Source of the DNA: Xanthoparmelia taractica
Taxonomy: Eukaryota; Ascomycota; Lecanoromycetes; Lecanorales; Parmeliaceae
Direction of reading: 5' to 3'
Length of the DNA: 60,568 nt
Assembly (NCBI GenBank): GCA_033085395.1
Contig: JANQBS010000236.1
Location: 1-60,568, forward strand
A program made the position numbers and the translations under genes. Below are positions 46,100 through 59,214 of the stretch, in pieces; the stretch's first letter is position 1, and each line of letters begins with the position of its first letter. The notes beneath the pieces are model-generated. The model did not search any database. It was given only the letters and a program-made list of their open reading frames with translations, and had not been told where the DNA came from.

Positions 46100-48950
46100 A
46101 TGCACTACCATTCGTGTCAGATGCAATCCCAGTACAAGTAACCATTTGGTAAACTTCAAACTTATTGGTCACAGGAAAGATCCGAAATTTGACTTTGTGG
46201 TCCAAATAATGTGGCTTGATCAGGCGGACTTGGGTCTGCAGCTATCAAAGGGTTTGGACTGAAATCATTGGCGGGTTGACCGCATTCTCGGCGCATGCCA
46301 AGCGGACCGGTCATCCCACTGCATGCGGATAAATCCGCCATCGCACCTGGGAGCTTCCTCCGAACATACTACATCCAAAACAATTTGCTAATCTCCTTGG
46401 CGGACCAATAAGCACGAAGGCCGCATCACATAAGTTTCTAAGACTCACCGCCGTGGGGCACAATGGATGCGGCCACCCCGCTGTTTTAGACTGAAGGAAC
46501 TGTGTTCTCTTGCGGAAGCGAAGGGAACATGCGCTGTTATGCAACATAGCAAGGGGCGACATTTGTGCTTAAAATTACTTCATCTTTTCAGTCAATGCAA
46601 GGGCATAGCGTTATATGATTGACCGATACCTTGGATTTGGTCGGAAGCCTTGCAGGCCTTCGACAGCCCCGTCCCGCCGACGGTCTTTAGGCGTTGACAG
46701 GTCAGAACTATCTCCTGGCTATCATCAGCACCAGTAGCTTTCAGTACGGATGCTCCGTAAGCCTAAAGGCTATAAGTTTCTAGTAGCTTACTATTCTGGG
46801 TGTTTCCCAGATTTTGGGCGAAATGCTTACTCACTCGAAGCTATTTGAGCCAAGGCGACGGGACAGATGTTAGCGCAGCGGAATGGCACTTCAGCTACAA
46901 GCAGAGTTCGACTCATTGCGAGAACCAGACTCTTACGTACGAGATTTTGTACGGCAGTGCTTGAATGTGATATAGTCTTCGGGATTATCAACGTCCCATG
47001 GCACGAAGATTCACAATATACCTGCACCATCCTTGATCTGCTCGACTTCAAGGCCATGCTGGACTATAGATTATGCTTGCAAGTATTCAGGCAGTTTCTT
47101 AGTATGCGTCGGATTACGTTTTCAAAAGCTGACATAAGCTGTACGGGCTTGTTCGGCATGGCTATGCCAGCAGCAGAATTCCACTGCCTGGTGGGACTTA
47201 GGGAGAAGATGCAGTTCAGCTGAGAGATCTAGTGGCACTGTTGACGGGAAGTGCTATGAGAGGTTTAGCTCATCTATTGTCATTAATAAGGCTACAAGAT
47301 TTTGCCTACGAAAGCAGACAAGTTCATCACAGGTGACCAAGCCGCGTCATTTCCAATTTCTTTTGACGAGAAGAGAGCTTTCGCAATACCGTACGATAAA
47401 TATCCCACGTGCTCGATGGGCTTTAAATAAAACATTATCACTAGGCACCAAAGCTTTAGTCCTGCACCTGTCGCTAGATTCGCACCCATTCGGTAGCCTT
47501 TCCCACGGGGCTTACGCATTAACAGCTTTCTGCTCTTGATGTCTGACCGCGCCGCAACGCGGTCGATACTTGACAAGCCTATCGGAGCAATACCGAGTCC
47601 ACTGGCATGTTTTTGTGCCGCCGAGGTTCCATTCTCGTCCTGTTCTATTTTGAGCGGGGGGTCAGACTTGGGACGGCGCGCGATGCATCATCTCGTTAAA
47701 CCACGAGGGTTGAAGTCGAAGAAAGACCATCGTACTGTTCGACACTATGTCTCTTAGACCATCTACTTAATTCATAATCAAGGCGCACCGTCTGAAAGGT
47801 GGTGCATTAGGATTTCACGCTCTGTCTCTGCCTCACTACAAGTTCGGACGCCGAGCCTGGCGTGTTACGCTATCGCATACTTGCTACTTCTTCCTGTGTC
47901 GTCGCTGATCGGTATACCATCTTTGCTTTTCCCTAAACCGTCGAGTCCTGGTATTCCGGCATTCGCGCCCAGATATCTACAACAGTCAGTGTCACAAGTT
48001 CACAAGTTGTACGTGTACTAGAACTGTGCCCAATTAAAGTCGTTGCAGAGATTTATGGCTACGGGTTAAGAGAACTTGAGAAATTGCAAGGCTTGAATGT
48101 GAGATGTGAGCCGCATAAGAGCTTCGCCGTATATCATCTCATACCAACTCCAAGAGGAAGGCCTGGACGAGCCGGGAAGAAAGCAGGGCTGACGGTAAGT
48201 TTGAGCGGTGGTACCGTAGAAAAAGAATTGGTTCCTGTGTATTCGTACTTGGGTTGCTGTGGTCATTTGCGCGTGAAGTTACTTCTGTTAAAGCTGTTGT
48301 TACTCTGAATCACTATCTCAGATAAGGTGTTGGTCGTTAATTTGATACTGGACTACAATTGTACTATCCAACGGCGTTAGAGACCTCATTCGCTGTCTTA
48401 AATTCTTAAGCCACATCCAGCAGCAGTTCACAGATGATTAGGATCCTGCCAACAGGCCCCAGCTCATCAGCAATCATCCTGTGGTCACCACCGGCCCACA
48501 CCCGGGGACACCGTCTCGACTAGAGCTCCACAATAGTCATGGTAAACTCGGCTATGACCGCTTCAATGCAACCCGTCCATTCAGAAAGCCAACTTCCTAA
48601 GAAATTCGTCTGCATGGATGCGGTCTGTTTAATAAGCAATTAAGGTCGTGAACTTGTCTGAAAGCGGCGCTAAGCCGCTTGCTAAGTCTGGATATGGGTT
48701 AATGATGTGGGCAGCATGATGCATGAGAGGAGTATTGAAGGGATGATATGGATCAGTTAAATGAGAATAGCCTAAGGTACGTTAGGGATGATGGCTGACG
48801 GTTTTCGGTATTCGGGTAAACTCTTGTTAATCGTCCGACCTGCGACGACCTTGCCCCGCACTGAGCTTTCAATCTTGTCCCACAATCACCAACCCTTCTT
48901 CTACTTACAAAAAGCCTACGTAGAGATTCGAGAAAGGTGCAACATCAGAC
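46100..48950. other. 2.9-kb intergenic region
   Basis: The longest frames (46867-47223 plus; 46827-47057 minus) overlap on opposite strands and have no domain. The interval is gene-free as far as I can see, ending with the promoter of the small membrane protein. Confidence 0.45.
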
Positions 48951-49325
48951 ATGGACGTCGAAACTATTAAGACCGCCGGCGGCTACCTCATCGCCGCCTT
49001 CCTTACCACCGTCGGTCTCAGCACAATCATCAACCCGGTCGTCCGCTCCAAGAACTTCGGTGTCACCGCACGTCCCGAAGACAAAGCCATTCTAGCCTTC
49101 ATTAAACCAATGGGTGCTAGGGATCTCTCTCTAGGTGTCACTATTGGCATGTTCATGTTTAAAGGGGACCAGAGGAATGCGGGCTTGGTTATGTTGGCTG
49201 CGTCCATAGCGCCAGCGATGGATGCTTGGTCGGTCTGGACTTATAATAGGCGGCCAAAAGAAGCCTGGCCGCATATAATTGGGGCCAGTGTTGTGGGGTC
49301 CCTGGGATTGTGGCTGCTTGGCTGA
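48951..49325 (+). CDS. DUF4267-like small integral membrane protein
   Basis: Intronless, 124 aa, with four hydrophobic segments (about residues 9-28, 54-70, 77-95 and 106-123). The motif GARDLSLGVTIGMFMF after a short polar loop, and the closing AMDAWSVW, fit the DUF4267 family of four-TM proteins common in fungi and bacteria. Function is unknown. Sometimes these genes sit beside secondary-metabolite genes, but here neighbours give no hint. Confidence 0.8.
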   Translation: MDVETIKTAGGYLIAAFLTTVGLSTIINPVVRSKNFGVTARPEDKAILAFIKPMGARDLSLGVTIGMFMFKGDQRNAGLVMLAASIAPAMDAWSVWTYNRRPKEAWPHIIGASVVGSLGLWLLG

Positions 49326-50134
49326 TGACATGTGAGTTAAACACTTGAGTCCAATCTGATAATTGACATACACGAAGGTTCCTGGGGGTCTAAAAGAGAC
49401 AGAAGGTAATAACAGCTGGAGTCTCGGAGTATACGACTTGTTTATAGAAAAGTTAAAGCAGCAGCAGCCAGAGGCCCGATATTGAAATGCACCGTCGGGC
49501 TACTACAGTATACGAAATTGTGAATTGATGGCGTAACCCACTGTAGCAGACCCTCAGAAGATACTGACAAACTCTTGATACGTCGTTGCGGTCCGGTCTG
49601 CCTTGCATCTTCTGGCATTGCTGGCTATGGAAAAGCACTTTTCCCTTTGTGACTGCTTTGGTAGTCATACGAAGCCTTGGCCGTTCAGTTTCCTCGTACT
49701 ACTATTTGCAACGGCTCCCGGTCCCTTTTTAGTTCGGAGAGTATTGTTTGTTAAACAAGTATGGACAACAACGAAGATTCAAAGAAACATAATTGGGCTC
49801 GGCGAACCAAATGCCGGCCTTTTCGGCAAATCGGCACGAATAACCCACTAGTCAACTCAGGTACCAATGTACACCAAGGCGATCTCGAGACTAACTGATT
49901 GGTGTCCTGTCTGTAAGTGTTCTGCTAAAAAGATAAAGACAGGGTCGCACAACCCACCCAGAATCTTCAGGTCCTTGAGTCTTTAGCTTGGATATCAGGC
50001 GCTGCCTAAGGGTAGTCTTTGGTTCGCGCATAAATTTTCCTCTCGCAGGAGAAAGGGCATTCATAGCTGCCGCGCCTCCCAACAGTATCCGCGCCTGCAG
50101 CTCGTACAACGAGTAGCACTAGTATTATCCAGCT
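49326..50134. other. Intergenic
   Basis: No gene recognised. Right part is the upstream region of the GH20 gene. Confidence 0.5.
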
Positions 50135-52042
50135 ATGCAGAGATTCTTTGTTATGGCAGCCCGACCGATTCTACTCCTGCTGGCTGAGTTCCTCGTCGCC
50201 ACTTCTGCGATAAACATATCCGTATGGCCTCTACCTTCTCACTATTCCTCCGGCAACAAGGTTTTATGGATCGCTGAAGAGATTGAGTTGATATACATGA
50301 CCGTGAACAGCACAGTAACGTTTTCTTCAACCCTGACTCTCGAGGCTTTGAACGTTGACAAGCTTTCTCTTACAGGTGAACAGCCCCACCTACGGTAACA
50401 GGTCTACAGAGGAGAGTCACCTTATTAGCAACTCAAGAAGCCGGTTGATTGTCGATGCTGCGATAAATCGCACTCGGTACCGGCTATTCAACGAAAAATT
50501 CATACCTTGGAAATTCCACCCGCGAAACTCTCAGTTCGAGCCGTTAGCCAATGCCCGCAAGTCATACATTAGCAAAGTAGCCTTGCTGCAGAACGCATCA
50601 GATCCTGTCAATGTCTTCAAAGCTGTGGATGGAGAGCTGGACGAATCCTACGACCTAGCAATCACTGAAGATGGTGAAGCTACAATAACTTCTTCAACCA
50701 GTATCGGCATGTTACACGCTCTTGAGACCTTGGTCCAGCTCTTCTATCAATCTAGCGGTGGAGGAGTTTATATACCAAACGCGCCAGTATACATTACGGA
50801 TGCACCGGAATTCTCCCATCGGGGACTTAATCTGGATGTTTCTCGAGCTTACTATGCACCCTCAGACATCATGCGCACCATCGATGCTTTATCATGGAAC
50901 AAATTCAACCGTCTCCATTTACACGCAAGCGATGCCCAATCGTGGCCTCTTGAGATACCGGCTCTGCCAAAGCTGGCGGAGAGTGGTGCTTACATGAAGG
51001 GTCTTTCATATAGCCCTGACATGTTGACTGAGATCCAAGAATACGGTGCGTACCGCGGTGTACAGGTGTCAATCGAGATCGACATGCCAGGGCACACGTC
51101 TTCCATTGCATTAGCATATCCCGACCTTATTACAGCATTTGATGTCCAGCCCGACTGGGATACTTACTCTGCAGAACCGCCCACAGGGCAACTGAAACTC
51201 AATTCGCCCGCAGTCTATGGGTTTCTTAACACCTTATGGTCTGACTTACTTCCTCGGCTGGCCCCGTACACTGCGTACTTTCACACCGGCGGCGACGAGA
51301 TTAACGCGAATGCGTATTTGCTTGACGAGGATGTGAAAAGCAACGAATCATCCATAATCCAGCCTCTGTTGCAAAGATTCCTTGACTTCAATCATCAACG
51401 TGTACGAGCTGCAGGTTTGACGCCGGTAGTTTGGGAAGAGCAATTGCTCCAATGGAACTTGACTCTGGGATCTGATGTCGTGGTTCAGACTTGGCAGAGC
51501 GACGATGCTCTTGCACGGACGGTAGCCATGGGACACAAAGCGTTGTTCGGAAACTATAACTATTGGGTATGGAAATCTTACCCATTGCAGTATATTAAAG
51601 GTCAAAACTAATACTAAGTTTGTCTTAGTACCTTGACTGTGGCAAAGGCCAATGGCTCGACTTCTACCCCGAAACTGCTCAGGAACATTATCCTTTCCTG
51701 GATTACTGTTCCCCAACCAAAAATTGGCGCCTCATTTACTCCTATGACCCTCTCTACAATATCCCGCCCAATCTCACCCGTCTCGTTCTGGGTGGTGAGA
51801 TCCATATGTGGAGTGAGCAAACCGACCCTATCAATCTAGACGATATGGTATGGCCGAGAGCATGTGCGGCAGCGGAAGTTCTGTGGAGTGGCTCAAAGGA
51901 TGAGCAAGGCAGGAACAGGAGTCAGGTTGAAGCGAGCCCAAGGTTGGGCCAGATGAGGGAGAGGATGGTGCTAAGAGGAGTTCGGGCTGGCCCGGTGCAG
52001 ATGGTTTACTGTACACAAAACGGGACACGGTGTGCGCTATAA
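50135..52042 (+). CDS. Secreted beta-N-acetylhexosaminidase, glycoside hydrolase family 20
   Basis: Three exons (50135-50314, 50376-51566, 51629-52042; introns 61 and 62 nt) give 594 aa. An N-terminal signal peptide (about residues 1-25) precedes the GH20b-type domain starting INISVWPLPSHYSSG. The catalytic barrel includes FSHRGLNLDVSRAYY, LHLHASDAQSWPLEIP, EIDMPGHTSS, the catalytic Asp-Glu pair in FHTGGDEIN (D367, E368), VVWEE and GGEIHMWSEQ. Several N-glycosylation sequons are present. The enzyme removes terminal GlcNAc from chitin oligomers or glycans outside the cell. The first intron is inferred from GTAACG...TTACAG; without it the frame breaks. The protein appears complete. Confidence 0.9.
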
Positions 52043-53333
52043 ACCCTAAAGGCCTAGGGAGATAACGCCGATGGCTATCTATGGGACCGTCTACGAGGCT
52101 GGCTGTCTACGTGAATATCTACAAGGCTGCCTGCGGTGGGTCTACGGGTTGCTTACGGGGCGTCTAAGGGGCCGCTTTCGGGGGCTATCTACGAGAAAGA
52201 GCCATCGACCGCCGTAGAGAAGAGATTATATTTTTGTAAGCTCTCAACCCTCCGTCGAAAATAACAACCCCAGCAGAGGGCTCTAAACAACCATAGCCTA
52301 GCAGCAGTAGTCTTAACGAGGTATTTTTTAGCAGCAATGGCCACGTTGAAATGTCCTCAGCGGAGTGTTCCACTCCCAGTAACTGTAGCCCAAGCGGAAT
52401 GCTCTTAGCAGCAATAGTGGATGCAGTAGTGTGCCTAGCAAATGGCTCTTACATAGGGTGATAGGTAGCAGCATCAGGTGATGTAGGGCAACGCCGGCAA
52501 CTATAGCCGGGCCCAAAGCAGGCTCCAGCTTGCTGCGCCCATGCACTGCCTTTGCACTGCCCAGAAGCTCACTTCGGCTTTTGGTACAACTCAGGGACCG
52601 CTACTCAGGGTTCACCCAGCAGCCGCTGCTCACCTTAGAGGATAGAAGTAGAATAGGGAAAAGCGTTTCGTGATTATGTCTTACATGGAATATCATCATG
52701 TCTGGAGCCGCGTGGGAGAGAGTGTCCCGATCCTGATGGTGATGTTTCTTCAAAGTATCTCTATACTGACGCAGAATTATAAAAATAATCTACGTCTTAT
52801 ATATACTATATTTATCAAAATCTTTCTAGAGTCGCGATTATCGTTTATTATTAAGTATATATAGATTATCTCTGAAGAACTTGTTGATAAAGTGTTCTTT
52901 TAACTTATAGAATAGATGAAAGTACTACTTGCTTTTCGAATACTGTAAAAAGTATTAGAGCCTTGGGGATGTATACTTTACCGCAAGCCACGCGCGTGTT
53001 GACTTAGGTTGGGCTTCGTTCGGGACGTGAGACGAGATAGTTAGGTTTTCATTCTTATTAGAGCCGAAGGGGGCTGTAAAATCCGTGCAGGGTGCAAGTC
53101 GATTTGATAATATAAGGAGTTATTTATCTCACGAGAGATCTACGTAGATGGAGGCAAACACCGGAAGGGAGAAAAAAAACTTGTATTAACTAATCCATCG
53201 TGAGATTGCCCACAAGCGTAGATGTACATTTTCCTAGCTTTCGTATGCCAATCGCTAAAGCCCGAAAATCTCTTGTTATCGAATTAAATAATTGTATGGT
53301 CGCTACTTCCGTTAATCAAGACTGTTCGGTAAA
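52043..53333. other. Intergenic with irregular short repeats
   Basis: 52070-52200 contains repeated TCTACG/TCTATG-centred units about 15-25 bp apart. 52290-52480 repeats TAGCAGCA four times at irregular spacing. 52770-52990 is AT-rich. No gene recognised. Confidence 0.45.
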
Positions 53334-54557
53334 TCACGTCGACGGGCTTAAAGAGTGAGTTTCAATCTCCCCTAATTCCAGACTTAGTTCCATCACCCCA
53401 CGCGCCTGATTCCCAACGACGGGGCGTCTACCAAAGACGCCCTCTTCTAATGATGATTCTTTCGGCAAAACACCAGGGTTTGATTCCAGTCTCAGACGCG
53501 TGGAGAAAACAGTACGGATTCTCGCCAGGACGGACTTGTCAGTGCGCCATCTTAGTAGAGGCGCGTAGGAAGGAAGATTGGCGCAGACCACGGAAGCGCA
53601 AGCTTCGATACCGGACCACATCATCATATGCACCTTGGTCGCTGAAGGGTGTTAATTGGTACGAGACATGGACAGGAGGGCTCACAGTCTAGATCATCGG
53701 CCAGAATGCCATATTGACCTGAAACAAAATCTATCGCATAGACCAGACGGGCAATGGAGGAGACCGTGCAGCTGGGTATCGTCAACTGGGCAATGAGACA
53801 CGGAGTGAGGTGGGAGACTTACAAGATTCCAAGACCAAAAATGCTTATCAGTCCAACTTTCTGGCTATGACTGATTTGAAGGTTCTTGATGAACATGGCA
53901 GGAATAGAGAGTATTGCAATGTCTAATAGAAGATCTGTCAAACTGCAGCATAGAAAGATAACAGGGTAGTTGGCCGTAGGTTTGCACATTGTCCAGTTGC
54001 ACCGGAATGGCCATATCTGAAAGGCGGTTGCTAGAATGAAAGCGATGAGCCAAGCTGAGCTGAGAACCAACATGATCCTCAAGACTATAGGCAATCTACC
54101 AGCGGAGAAGAGGCGGCCGTAGAAACGCAGAACGGATAGCTTGATCGTCGCTACGGCGAATATGTACCAGAATTGTAAAATGAGCCAACACTGTTGTGTC
54201 TAAGCACAAGCTCGAGAGTTCTATTTGCGCGAATAGACATGCAAGGTTACCTTGAGAAATTTGGTTATTTGCTCAGCAGTAAGTGTCTTGTAGGAGGCTC
54301 CAAAACCACCAACAAGAACGCCAACTATGTTCGTGACCACTAGTAGCGTGGAAAATAACTATTTTATGGAGTCAGCAAGATGAAACAAAGACAATTGCGC
54401 GAATACTAACCAATGCTACGAAGATAAGATAATCATCACCTCCAAATCGAATAGATTTTTGCTTTCGAATATGAATGCGTAGTATTACTGACAGACTTGA
54501 AAGAGCTAGCAAGACAGAATTTGTAGCTATAATAGCGCGTGATAAAGAAGAAGCCAT
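53334..54557 (-). CDS. Rhodopsin-like (PTH11-type) seven-TM membrane protein
   Basis: Five minus-strand exons (54557-54411, 54358-54251, 54190-53823, 53771-53686, 53641-53334; introns 52, 60, 51 and 44 nt) give 338 aa. All joins preserve frame. Family features: GGDDYLIFVAL after TM1, LQFWYIFAVATIKLSVLRFY in TM3, CNWTMCKPTANYPV in the extracellular loop, LTDLLLDIAILSIPAMFI, GLGIFCTVSSIARL, and WSGIEACASVVCANLPSYAP, the most characteristic motif. The cytoplasmic tail is about 90 aa. Such proteins (fungal rhodopsin domain, PTH11-like) are abundant in plant-interacting fungi and may act as surface sensors. Ligand unknown. No N-terminal CFEM domain is present. Confidence 0.85.
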
Positions 54558-54959
54558 GCTGGTCGCGATGCCTGAGAGATGGGAGACAGATAGAAAGAAA
54601 ATATTTAAAGAGAGAGACCACTTCTCCCTTTAAGAATTAATTACCCCATCTTCAGCCTCGTCACCACCAGAAAACCGACAATCATTTCCCGCGGGGACAA
54701 CTTGTATCCTTTCAGCCGACTTTTGGATTGCTTAGGTGGTTGGTTACTGGCATGATGACTCACATTCGTAGATACACAATGCCATCAAAGTGCATGAACT
54801 ATTTTCCAGTTGGGGAACATGATTGTCGAAAGCCACCAGTCAATCGCCCGATAAGGGTTGAGGAGGTTTTCTCGGGTGATTATGCCACATGGATCGAGGA
54901 GATTCGAGGGATTTAAGCATGGCGATTGGTACGGCTATGAGGAAAACATAGCGATGGAA
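54558..54959. other. Short intergenic spacer
   Basis: Upstream region of the PTH11-like gene; no other gene seen. Confidence 0.5.
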
Positions 54960-57510
54960 ATAGATACGAGGTTACCCTGCGCAATGGGGTGGGGGATTTT
55001 TTGAGGTCCCCAATTGGATTAGGATCCGGGGTGGGGTTTTCGGGGACCCCAGAGGGTTTTTAAATCTCAACCTATTTCGGAATATTCTAACTTAAGTCGA
55101 GAAACCCTTAATCACCTCGAAGCTAAGAGATAATCTTAATTAATTATATTATTTCTAGCTAAAATAGATACGTAATAAATAAATATAAATATATAATAAA
55201 ATATACTATAAGAATAGAAGCTTTTAAGATAAGTTTAGACTTAGTAAGCTAAACGAGATACTACGTAATTAGCGTAACTCGTAAGTCTTCTAGTATACTT
55301 AATAGACATATTCAATACTATAAGATTCTCTTTTTATTTCTTTTTTTCTTAGCTAGTAAATAAAAAGATATAATATATATTAATTAAAATAATATAAATT
55401 TAGACTATAAAATAATATTAAGAAAGATAAGTTTAATTATAGAAAGAAGTTATTTTACTACGTAAAAAACGTTAAAAAGCGATTTAATTAAATTATTTAA
55501 CTTAGTTAAATTTAGTCGATAGAGTTTTACAATCTAATATAACTTATTTTTTATAATTTAATATAATTTAGCTTATATATAATTTATAGAGCGCTATCTA
55601 CTAGAGTCAAATGGCTTTAGGTTAAAACCATTTGCAGGCTACTGAAAATCGATCTAAAACCATTTAACTTCTAAATCCAAATGGTTTTAGATACGAATCC
55701 TATCAAAAAAAATATTCTGAAGAGTACATATTGTAGAGCTCGCTCTGGGCTAAATTTTGGTGCTTTGCTGACTAAGATCGGTAAATAGAATATATAGTTA
55801 TAAATTATTCAAATAAATTTAAAAATCGTGCCAAGACTAGGGTGCGGGTACTCCCGAAGAGGTCTTGGCACGAAGCCTTATTCTATTTCCCGGACTATAT
55901 AATTAATATGATATAAATCTATAAAAAAAAGTCAATTATTGACATGATTGTTAGTAATTAGAGTTTTAAATTTTTAAAATCGGGCTAGGATTAAGCTAGT
56001 TAGTATTAGGCTGAAATCTAAAGACTTAGAGATAGTCGCTATTTAAAATTTAGTTATCTAGGTATTTAATATAATCTAAATCCATTAAAAATATATAGTT
56101 ATTTCGATTAATATTAATATTGGGGATTTCGAATTTTCTAAATCGGATAATAATTAAGCAATTTATTATTAGGCTGAATTCTTAAAACTTAGATATACTA
56201 GAAATTTAATAAGACTCGCTAAGTCCAATCTATCTTATAGAGAATAATATTAGAGTTATAATAGTATAAGAGTTAATAAATATATATTAATTATATAGTA
56301 AAAATATATATAAAGAAATTGAATTTAAGATTATATAATAAAAATAAAGAGAAAGAGAAAATAAATTAATAAGATAGAAATTTAGATTAAAAAAGAAAGA
56401 TATTAAAAGATATATATATAGATATAGAATATAAATATTTTACGTAGTATTTAATATAATATATAGATAATTTTAATTAATATATTAAAATTTACTATAT
56501 AAGAACTCGTATCGAATATTTAAAGAGAGAAGTAAATATTTTAAGAAAGATAAGATATAAAATAAGATATACGATAGATTATATATGGATTAGAATATAT
56601 ATATAGATTCTTAATAGATATTTAGAATTTTAGAAATTGAAATATAAGTTTTAGTATTTTAAACGAAGATAAAGAATAATATAAAAATTATTTAAGAAGA
56701 TAGAAATAGAATTAAATTTATATTTATATAATATAATATAGAGTATAAGAGAAAGAAATGAAGATTATTATTTTTTTAATATATATATTTTAGAAGATTT
56801 TAATAAGTTAGAAGCGAGAGTAACGCGTTGAAATTCGAAAGTGAGAATAGTTACGATATTTAAATATTTTTTTGTGAAACGGTGTTGCGACCGTATAATA
56901 TCGAGTGAAAGTATAGATATAATCGGTCGAAAGCGTATATTATATGAAAGATAAGTGAATAATCTAACGATAGAACTCGATCGGTTCACGCTATAAAACG
57001 AGTCGAGTTCTTTTTTAATTAAGTCGCGTCGCCTTCTTATCGCGAGTCGCCGAGCTAACGCGCCTTAGCGTTTATAATATTAATCGACTTAGAAGATCAA
57101 GCATAACTCGCCTCGACTATATATAATGAAAATTCGAACGAGTATATTTTATAGTATTCGCTTAAGGCTATTTATCGCGCTATCGTTATCTAATATCGAG
57201 CTTAAACTTATTAAGTTATAAGATTAATTAAATAACGAGCAAAGATTCGCTAAAGACTATATAAGAGCTCTTTCGACGAGATCTTAACGACTTTTTCTTA
57301 TTTCTCTTCTAACTCTCGACGAAGGAACTTATATTATATATAGTCGAAGCGGTCTCTTTACTTATAAATAATCTTCTTTCTCGTTATTTTAGTTTAAATA
57401 AAGATAAAAATAATTATAGAGAAAGACACTAAATATATAAAAAGTATAATCTAGCTAGATTAGAATTTAAATATTAAAAATAATAATTAGAGATTAAACT
57501 TACGGGTCGA
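54960..57510. repeat. AT-rich, RIP-affected repeat block with inverted repeats
   Basis: Composition turns strongly AT-rich at about 55070, with no functional coding frame. Two GC-containing inverted-repeat structures stand out: a cluster of AAATGG(T/C)TTTAG motifs at 55609-55692, including a perfect 14-bp hairpin (55652-55665 with 55679-55692), and a 12-bp palindrome pair TCGTGCCAAGAC / GTCTTGGCACGA at 55826-55837 and 55862-55873. These are probably ends of decayed transposons. Confidence 0.6.
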
Positions 57511-57776
57511 AAAGGTGTGATATCTGTTGAATATAGTCGTTTTTAACTTTTTTTTTAACTTTTTTTAAAAAATTATATCTTTTTAATCTATTTATAGAAT
57601 TTTATAATTATATAATCGTTCGCTTAAGACTCTTACGTATTTTTAGAATATAGAAAAATATTACGTAATATATTTATTAAAACTTATTGAGAGTATGGGA
57701 TATTCCATATCTTTCGATATAATATTCGAAAAACTAATCCTATAACATTAAATATATCACACCTTTCCGACCCGTA
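57511..57776 (-). mobile_element. hAT-like MITE, copy A (266 bp)
   Basis: Terminal inverted repeats of about 23 bp (TACGGGTCGAAAAGGTGTG... and its inverse, one mismatch) with a perfect 8-bp target duplication ATTAAACT at 57503-57510 and 57777-57784. The interior is AT-rich and non-coding. The 8-bp duplication points to hAT-type mobilisation. Orientation is inverted relative to the copy at 59497. Confidence 0.85.
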
Positions 57777-57784
57777 ATTAAACT

Positions 57785-59214
57785 AATAGAGAAAGGCGAG
57801 GCTAGTATTGGTAGTGTATATAGTTTCTTTATATATAGCAGACAGATCTATTAGATAGACTAAATACTCTTTAATTACACGTGTTTATCTAGTAATTAAT
57901 TAATTAAAACGAGCGCGATTTAAGAGTAATATATCATTTATTTGCTATTCTATTCTATACTACATTTATATATAGCTTAGCTATTACATAATAGAACGCC
58001 TTCTCATTAACTCTCTTATAAAGCTTTATTAGTCACACACATACCTAGTAGATAGACCTCCTCTTCTTAAAACCACTCGTAACTAAACGACTATATATAG
58101 GTAGACGTCGCGACGCCTTAAAATATAGTATTATTAATATCGTAGAACTCGCTATTCTTAATAGAAAAGAATCTAGCAATAAAAATATCGAAAGCTCGCC
58201 CTCTTCAATCTCTAGAAGTCTTAGTCTTATAATTTATATTAACGTATACTTCATCGCCTATTAGTAGAAAAGATATAATATGCGAATTTATCTTTTTTTT
58301 AATTATATTCTAATACTATAAAAGATAATCGATATTCTCGTAACTATATACGATTTTCTTATTATTAAAATTATTATTAATTATTAGCTATTCGATTAAA
58401 GACTTCTTAAAAATTCGTTTATTAATGCGATCGAGTTTATTATAAGACTTATACACGATATTTACGCGTACTATATTTAGTTTAATAAACTTTTATATCT
58501 CGAGTAAGAGATCGCGCGAATTATAATATCTCTTCTTCGATATATCGAATATCGAGATATAAATAAAAGATCGCGAGAAATTATTAGTAGACTTAAAGAA
58601 AAAAGAGGGCGAAATAAAGAGATAAATATTTCTAGGAGTCGACGAATTAAACTCGCTATTATTAGAGTTAAAGAAGAAGAGATCGTTCGTAGTCCGGCTA
58701 TCGATCTCTATAATCACACACGTAATATTATACTCGTCTTAAATCTTCTCGACGAATATATAAAGTAGACGAGTACTATATATAAAGCGTAATTAATAAT
58801 TATCTTATACGAGATAGAAGTTAAGAAAAAATTATTTATAAATATAATCTTTATCGATTGATACGAAGATCTTAGAAATATCGAAAATAGCGAATAAATT
58901 TTAAATTTAAACTAACTTTACGCTTTATATAATCTAAGAATTACAAGCTAATTAACGTTTAACTTAAATAGAATCTCTCTAACAATATTAGTCTACTATT
59001 ATATCGACACGTTTAATTCTTAAATAGCTATATTATTAATAATCTAACGTTTAAAGTAGTAAGATATTAAGATCTTTCGAAAGTAAGATTCCAGAGCTCG
59101 ATAATCCAACGAGAACTTATTTATTAATAGCTCAAAGACTACGAAAATATTTAGACTATATTCGTCTTCGATTAACTATATCGCGAAGATCAAGTCGTTA
59201 TTATTGATAAGAAT
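57785..59214. other. AT-rich interval between two inverted MITE copies, RIP-affected
   Basis: Readable minus-strand fragments (for example 58493-58717, SFFFKSTNNFSRSF) suggest a decayed repeat-borne coding sequence. No family can be named and no frame is intact. Confidence 0.45.

Noticed and set aside
57511..57776. First reading of this MITE as Tc1/mariner-like with TA target duplication
   Set aside because: The TA belongs to the terminal repeat; extending outward shows perfect 8-bp duplications around both complete copies, which fits hAT-like elements better.
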